From: E44-bin32 sp034430595
GTDB lineage: Bacteria; Chloroflexota; Anaerolineae; Anaerolineales; E44-bin32
Direction of reading: 5' to 3'
Length of the DNA stretch: 64,000 nucleotides
Assembly: GCA_034430595.1 (NCBI GenBank)
Contig: DAOUEL010000090.1
Coordinates: 46,019-110,018, forward strand
The position numbers were made by a program, and so were the translations under genes. The notes beneath the pieces are model-generated. The model made no database searches. It saw only the letters and a list, made by a program, of their open reading frames with translations, and was not told the origin of the DNA. This document shows positions 61,501 through 64,000 of this stretch, one piece after another (position 1 is the stretch's first letter; each line of letters begins with the position of its first letter).

Positions 61501-62044
61501 TGCCGTGCTACTCGAAATTGCCCGGCTGTGGCAGGTGACTGGCTATCGGCCAGCTCGAAGCGTGCTGTTCGCCGCGTGGGGCGCGCAGGAGCCGGGTCAA
61601 TATGGTTCGGAGTACTACAGTGAAAATCCGATTATCCCGCTGGCAGATACGGTAGCCATGATTCAACTCGATTCGGTTGCCGGAGGTCGCGGGTACTACC
61701 TGGAAGTGCACGGGACTCCCGAGCAGGATGGTTTACTAACTGAGAGCGCAAGCTTGCTGGAGGGTATTGCTGACGTGCGCCTCAGCCTGGTCCGGAAGAG
61801 TCTTAACTCGAGCGACTTTCAATCAGCTGAAAAGGCACGCTGGCTAACGTGGCCTCTCCCTACGAATGAAGAAACGAGCGATCATCTCCCGTTCCGAAGT
61901 CAAGGCGTGCCTTCGGTTTTGCTGACCTGGCGTGGGGCGAGCGAAGCAAATCTACCTGAAAGCGAGGCAGATGAAGTCCAGCCTGAGCGTCTGGCAATGA
62001 CTGGAAGAATGGCGGCGCTGCTTGTCATGTCGCTTGCGCGCTGA
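55556..62044 (+). CDS. Giant DUF418 membrane protein with two M28 peptidase domains
   Basis: The 2162-residue protein starts at ATG 55556. Residues 1-405 are a DUF418 (YeiB-like) polytopic membrane domain (DVLRGFAVFGILVANM, GDILTLYALLGFLLL, VGRTALSNYILQSV). A further helix lies at about 424-446. An M28 domain (about 520-920) has all ligands: His771, Asp789, Glu823-Glu824, Asp851 and His893. A middle region (about 950-1610) holds two similar units, each an NTF2-like start and a gluzincin-like segment without HExxH. A second M28 domain (about 1655-2160) has His1935, Asp1977, Gln2011-Glu2012, Asp2039 and His2110, so the base Glu is Gln. The helix count places the C-terminal part outside. Confidence 0.85.
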   Translation: MSDSPQSMAPGRVGPTIRSERIDLIDVLRGFAVFGILVANMAAFSGMQSGLQVRYQSLDQIVFVLIRFFVEAKFYTLFSFLFGWGFAVQMRRMELRQVGFFPTYLRRLLALLLFGIVHGTLIWTGDILTLYALLGFLLLLFRRRSIRFLLLSSILAFALAIVLRLPWEPIESFRNSFQELVSPHLLNRYSQALYANGSFLEITRLRVQDFMTGMVYSFFALGNVFGMFLLGLAAGKARVFAQLGESLPSIRRALVPVFLLGLLFNAIFVLAILQPDRFPLDYQDSIRVGARTIGAPLLTMTYMIGITLLYQRPRWRRTLDLLAPVGRTALSNYILQSVLCTLIFYGYGLGYYGSLKPMGGLVLTLAIYALQLRLSSWWLERYQYGPMEWIWRILTYGEAPVLRRRYPFEDKAVRPARARKSLQTRWILISISAFLIIWCAGLITWGRSLSGELVNSQSLYSAIRSVAPDLESDTALSKANREEGEIQPTLLERAVAIPRNPEPLVASGELGALAAAFNADRTLADVVTLTSAQFAGRQAGAPGGEAAGAFLAERFAELGLIPAGEEDTYFQSFIVPYSVQSEMPKLAVLSLDTENQTEFRLEQDYAVVAGGYSGAGEISASVIWVDDCGPEDFNRTDVVGMVVFCQRTQGIDADRNAIEHGAAGLMLLNEEDDRPFDFAYPRFEPLVPEPIPTMLVGERVATALLAGSGISLQDLKLSSTPRLLKSEVLMKVFLQGSEGCEGGACQGRNVLGLLLGSDPVYSDQVVVLSAHYDHMGSSPDGTIWPGANDDASGVAALLEIARIWQEQGYTPKRSVLFAAWDAEELGLLGSRAYLAAPTIPLDSIVADIQLDMIGAGGSTLAISGDGRLGELLEGAAEANGVESVMGEFGGSDHISFMEHGLDAALLIWYDPADQYTDYHRPVDTAAHIDLERLRQAGTVAHLALLSLVDGEPTIQSLLDQRSSAMLAGDLSAYLATSDPAQAVLDRSWYATAKAEGLSDFQLELSDLVLTGDGAYGDVKVTLAYSQREGENVVQREIHHIVVRFTRFEQTWRWSGPDVMAVTSLDQAETAPQLTSGLDVQVLATQPDGLTGLDTLQPSLEWLGRFSSRLELQIPNGGLKIEIFSNQNELCAFSVPEPDCTRSVWIGPGTIRLTDWVFRTGTNELENTLARWLLFENGLREDIAPWLWNGLPIAFRLLENPDQGESYYTAMYESLSEERPTVVGVASWAAAEYLKDRLGWTGIGRFVETLGLSCERNDCTLPEVQSQVLSAALGMTKEEFETAWWESWIGRFEAVERELQATLDRRTQAVLNAEMNTFLRTVDPSIKDLRYEQQQYYLRIRATSPSSLQWSAEPRLLYPDGRVLAMVGLTDFSSESQGPDGLQTGQKSYVLFTPGDAGLRWAGFPLQELRHGRTSIFFPSGYKTVAEDLLEYVELAYAQLQNTLGILSSRPLTLKIYDGRDAISNSIPILTANASPDLWVTPGGSIKIGLLELSPDEDDALRSRLAEALIRSILTDAGLDVEWLVRGVSLYLAPELDGRARMFSATRDLRSLATALSHHELPRLEDLPGDEQLDDDSRALADAQAWDAVRTLIESYGPDVLREVLQQISRGTEFDEAFNRATGVTPVQFETIWMKSYLLAHLDPSWPDLAAGFNPQEAMAFLAELTASTYEGRGTGTPGADAAAHEIQAQFQHFGLLPPVPIEQVNNSEPVEGAAPDRSDGASQGNAEVLDSESESSYFQQFSIYRVPYQRAPALQMTFTNTGSVRTLAYREEFIDLPQSYDYAGPVRGDLIWVDSARGYPEAGLDGKIVIQIEVGDPATDALQAVEKNAAGLILVSRRNLVDSFFMKSPVPVEVPESVGIPVFRINQGVYQDLLREAGRTEPELLAGPPAAKLGITVRLDLPLLPPREIQTANVLGLLRGSDPDLADEVVILGAHYDHVGDDPDTWICDPNTQPSEEALASGECRVLEGIRYPGANDDASGLAVLLEIARLWQVTGYRPARSVLFAAWGAQEPGQYGSEYYSENPIIPLADTVAMIQLDSVAGGRGYYLEVHGTPEQDGLLTESASLLEGIADVRLSLVRKSLNSSDFQSAEKARWLTWPLPTNEETSDHLPFRSQGVPSVLLTWRGASEANLPESEADEVQPERLAMTGRMAALLVMSLAR

Positions 62045-62125
62045 GCCCGTTCGTTCAAGATCCGGCCTGCCGAATGTACTCTCGGTTTGGTATGAACGGA
62101 ACATGGAGATCCCGAGACCTATCCC

Positions 62126-63268
62126 GTGCTGAACTTCTTGCTATTCTCTGCCGCTTGGATGGCTGTGGCCGGATCGGTGATGATACTTCTCGTGCTGCGC
62201 CATCGGGCTTTGAAACCGCTTAAAAATCAAGCTCCCCTGCCCACGCCCTGGCCAGAGCTAAGAGTGATCGTTCCGGCCAGGAATGAAGCCGACAACATCG
62301 AGCACTGCCTGGGTGACCTGGCCAGGCAGACCTATCCTGACGCGAAGTACGAAGTGTTGATTGTTGATGACAGCTCGACAGATGACACGTATCAGCGCGC
62401 ACTGCAGGTTGCTGCAAAGAACCCAAATCTGCACGTCGTCCGGGCGGGTCCGCTGCCGGAGGGGTGGCTTGGGAAACCTCACGCTTGTTGGGTCGGTGCT
62501 GAAGCTGCGCGCGGGGAATGGCTCTGTTTTCTCGATGCCGATACCCGCCTCGACCCGGACCTGCTCAAGTTTTCCGTGACACAGGCTCAGGCTTGCGGCA
62601 TAGACCTGCTCTCACTACATCCGCAGCAGCGCATGCTCACCTTCTGGGAACGGCTGCTGATGCCGGTTCCTTTCATGACACTCATGCTCCTGATGGACGC
62701 CGGCGCGATCAACGACCCTGACAGCCGGCGGGCGATGGCGAACGGACAGTTTATTCTAGTACGACGGGGTGCTTATGATGCGGTCGGCGGCCATCAAGCG
62801 CTTCGGTCTGCGGTACTCGATGATGTCCGCCTGGCCGAGTTGGTGAAAGGCGCAGGATTTCGAATTCAGCTGCTGGGCGGAGGGGATTTGATCCAGACCC
62901 GCATGTACCGGGATTTACGCGCACTATGGCAGGGGCTGGCGCGCAGCGGATCGGAGCTTTTCGGCGTCCCGCTGACAACCGCGGCTATCTTGAATTCCAT
63001 CGTGTTTGGGTTCTTTCCGTTCGTCTTCCCTTGCTGGCTGGGTGTGCGGCTTATAGCTAGGCCGGAGCTGTGGGCGCCCTTCATCCTCGCCGTCTGCGGA
63101 TCCCTGCTCTGGTATACAGCTCACGCCGTCGAACTTCGCCGGCACAAGGTGCCGCTGCAGTATTTACTTCTGCTTCCGCTCTCCTATGTGCTGATTGCAG
63201 TGGTCAACACCGAGGGGGTGATACGGCGACTGGCAGGTGGTCGAATCTGGAAGGATCGCCGTATCTAG
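62126..63268 (+). CDS. Family 2 glycosyltransferase (HpnB/CrtQ-like)
   Basis: The 380-residue membrane enzyme has an N-terminal helix, then a GT2 catalytic domain: VIVPARNEADNIEHCLGDLA, LIVDDSSTDDTYQRAL and the DxD-type FLDADTRLDPDLL. The segment GPLPEGWLGKPHACWVGA is typical of the group that includes hopanoid- and carotenoid-linked enzymes. Several C-terminal helices follow. It probably adds a sugar to a lipid on the cytoplasmic face. It is 81 bases after the giant gene, so it may be part of the same transcript. The GTG start has no strong ribosome site. Confidence 0.83.
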   Translation: MLNFLLFSAAWMAVAGSVMILLVLRHRALKPLKNQAPLPTPWPELRVIVPARNEADNIEHCLGDLARQTYPDAKYEVLIVDDSSTDDTYQRALQVAAKNPNLHVVRAGPLPEGWLGKPHACWVGAEAARGEWLCFLDADTRLDPDLLKFSVTQAQACGIDLLSLHPQQRMLTFWERLLMPVPFMTLMLLMDAGAINDPDSRRAMANGQFILVRRGAYDAVGGHQALRSAVLDDVRLAELVKGAGFRIQLLGGGDLIQTRMYRDLRALWQGLARSGSELFGVPLTTAAILNSIVFGFFPFVFPCWLGVRLIARPELWAPFILAVCGSLLWYTAHAVELRRHKVPLQYLLLLPLSYVLIAVVNTEGVIRRLAGGRIWKDRRI

Positions 63269-63292
63269 CACACCTGGCCGTCCTTGGCTGGA

Positions 63293-63769
63293 TCAGGTGC
63301 CCGGTTCCAGGGGATGGATCACAACCAGCGGCCGGCCGAGCGCATACTCCTCCAGGTCCGCGCGCGTTGGGGCGCCTGGCAAACCCGCCGTGCGCATGAT
63401 GGCGCGAATCATGCGTGGATGCCGTTGAAGGCGGAGCTCGAGGAAATCGGCGATGATCGCCGGATCGCGAATGGCCTCCGCCTCACCCTTCAAACTGCGC
63501 CGGCCGACACGCAGTTCAACTCGTGGATTCACCGCGATGTTTCGCAGCCAGTCGGTTCTCTCACCACGTGCTGCGGCGACATAGAAACTGCCATCAATCT
63601 CCTCATACTGCAGAGGGGTAACGCGTGCCTGCCCTGATCGCCTGCCCCGAGTTGTGAGCAGCAGGACCATACGCCCGACCAGTGGTCCCAACCCGAGCGC
63701 ATAAGCAAGCTGCGGCGGGAAGTGGAAAAAGCGCCAGAGGCAGCGCGGCAGCCGCGGTATCAAATTCAT
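63293..63769 (-). CDS. Nitroreductase-family deazaflavin (F420)-dependent oxidoreductase
   Basis: The 158-residue protein has the DUF385/Ddn fold signature: LLLTTRGRRSGQARVTPLQYEEIDGSFYVAA, then GERTDWLRNIAVNPRVELRVGRR and the C-terminal LPGAPTRADLEEYALGRPLVVIHPLEP. Members use coenzyme F420 or related flavins, as in Ddn that activates PA-824 in Mycobacterium; others have no known substrate. The presence of this gene suggests the organism makes or takes up a deazaflavin cofactor. The gene is convergent with the glycosyltransferase gene, 24 bases apart. Confidence 0.87.
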   Translation of the reverse strand: MNLIPRLPRCLWRFFHFPPQLAYALGLGPLVGRMVLLLTTRGRRSGQARVTPLQYEEIDGSFYVAAARGERTDWLRNIAVNPRVELRVGRRSLKGEAEAIRDPAIIADFLELRLQRHPRMIRAIMRTAGLPGAPTRADLEEYALGRPLVVIHPLEPGT

Positions 63770-63827
63770 TGCACTCTCCGTTGGTCCATGTTGCAGGCGC
63801 CAGGCGCCGTTGGCATGATCCTACCCT

Positions 63828-64000
63828 TCACCGGACGAGATAGTAATTCATGAAGAGGTCGTATGGCCCCGCAGGCAGGTTTTCCGGGTGGCAGAGCACG
63901 CGCGTGCGGTCCCCGATGACCGGCACAACGCCGTAGCCGTTGATGTAGGAAGTCCCCGAAGAGGTGAGCGTGCGCTGCTCGTAGTCGAATGATTCCGCCT
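63828..64000 (-). CDS. C-terminal end of an unidentified protein (cut by window edge)
   Basis: A minus-strand frame is open from the window end and stops at TGA 63828. The 57 residues include SFDYEQRTLTSSGTSYING, then VVPVIGDRTRVLCHPENLPAG, and end PYDLFMNYYLVR. This looks like a beta-rich domain. A family cannot be assigned from this fragment. The 58 bases before the neighbouring gene contain a small GGCGCC palindrome pair but no clear terminator. Confidence 0.55.
   Translation of the reverse strand, partial: AESFDYEQRTLTSSGTSYINGYGVVPVIGDRTRVLCHPENLPAGPYDLFMNYYLVR

Noticed and set aside
1..64000. CRISPR array, insertion sequence, prophage or integron
   Set aside because: No regularly spaced repeats, transposase, integrase or phage structural gene was seen on either strand.

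Overview
The window reads as chromosomal DNA of a GC-rich bacterium, most likely a Chloroflexota (Anaerolineae-like) member. The pointers are Thr/Pro-rich linkers in a lipoprotein and a RodZ-like protein, an F420/deazaflavin-type (DUF385) nitroreductase, bd oxidase with CydDC, LCP and NfeD/slipin genes, and good sigma70-type promoters. This taxonomic call is inference. I see no rRNA, no convincing tRNA, no CRISPR array, no transposase and no prophage. Both ends are cut inside genes.

Layout. 1-10.7 kb (+): a cut gene end, a small membrane protein, Tag glycosylase, then a pyrimidine operon (pyrC-pyrB-pyrF/E fusion-EamA transporter-pyrD) behind a promoter and a leader with an intrinsic terminator, then a membrane-anchored phospholipase D-like protein and a HerA/FtsK-like ATPase. 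10.7-18.3 kb (-): cydA-cydB-cydD-cydC plus an MFS exporter. 18.5-23 kb: a broken NifX/NifB-like gene and, on the minus strand, a small membrane gene-selA-M24 peptidase-tsaD. 23-26.5 kb (+): ABC-F ATPase and LCP protein. 26.6-31.8 kb (-): an Lgt-like gene followed by a tightly packed run: nitrilase-type amidase, nadE, a quinate-dehydrogenase-labelled family, an alkyltransferase-like protein, a nucleotidyltransferase and a PAP2 phosphatase. 31.9-35.2 kb (+): two GNAT genes flanking an NfeD/slipin pair. 35.8-43.5 kb: a lipoprotein (-), then bL9, RodZ-like, RimO, MoaA, a HAD hydrolase, a small SWIM protein behind an attenuator-like leader, and a flippase/FAD oxidoreductase pair that runs to 44.7 kb. 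44.7-51.5 kb (-): methyltransferase, DinB, SDR, GNAT, DUF5661, LysE and APH genes plus two very small membrane genes, one interrupted by a stop.

The most unusual region is 51.7-63.3 kb (+). A DppB-type permease is followed by a DppC-type permease fused to a degenerate M28 peptidase ectodomain, a one-TM SH3-like protein, and a 2162-residue protein. That giant joins a DUF418 membrane domain to one intact M28 peptidase, two degenerate gluzincin-like segments, and a second M28 domain whose catalytic Glu is Gln. A family 2 glycosyltransferase follows. No ATPase or solute-binding protein is encoded beside the permeases within the window. I propose this is a peptide-processing or peptide-sensing membrane system in which active and inactive peptidase ectodomains replace the usual binding protein. 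That is inference from domain content.

All family calls rest on reading translated motifs by eye. No database search was possible, and start sites were chosen from Shine-Dalgarno sequences, overlaps and promoter positions.
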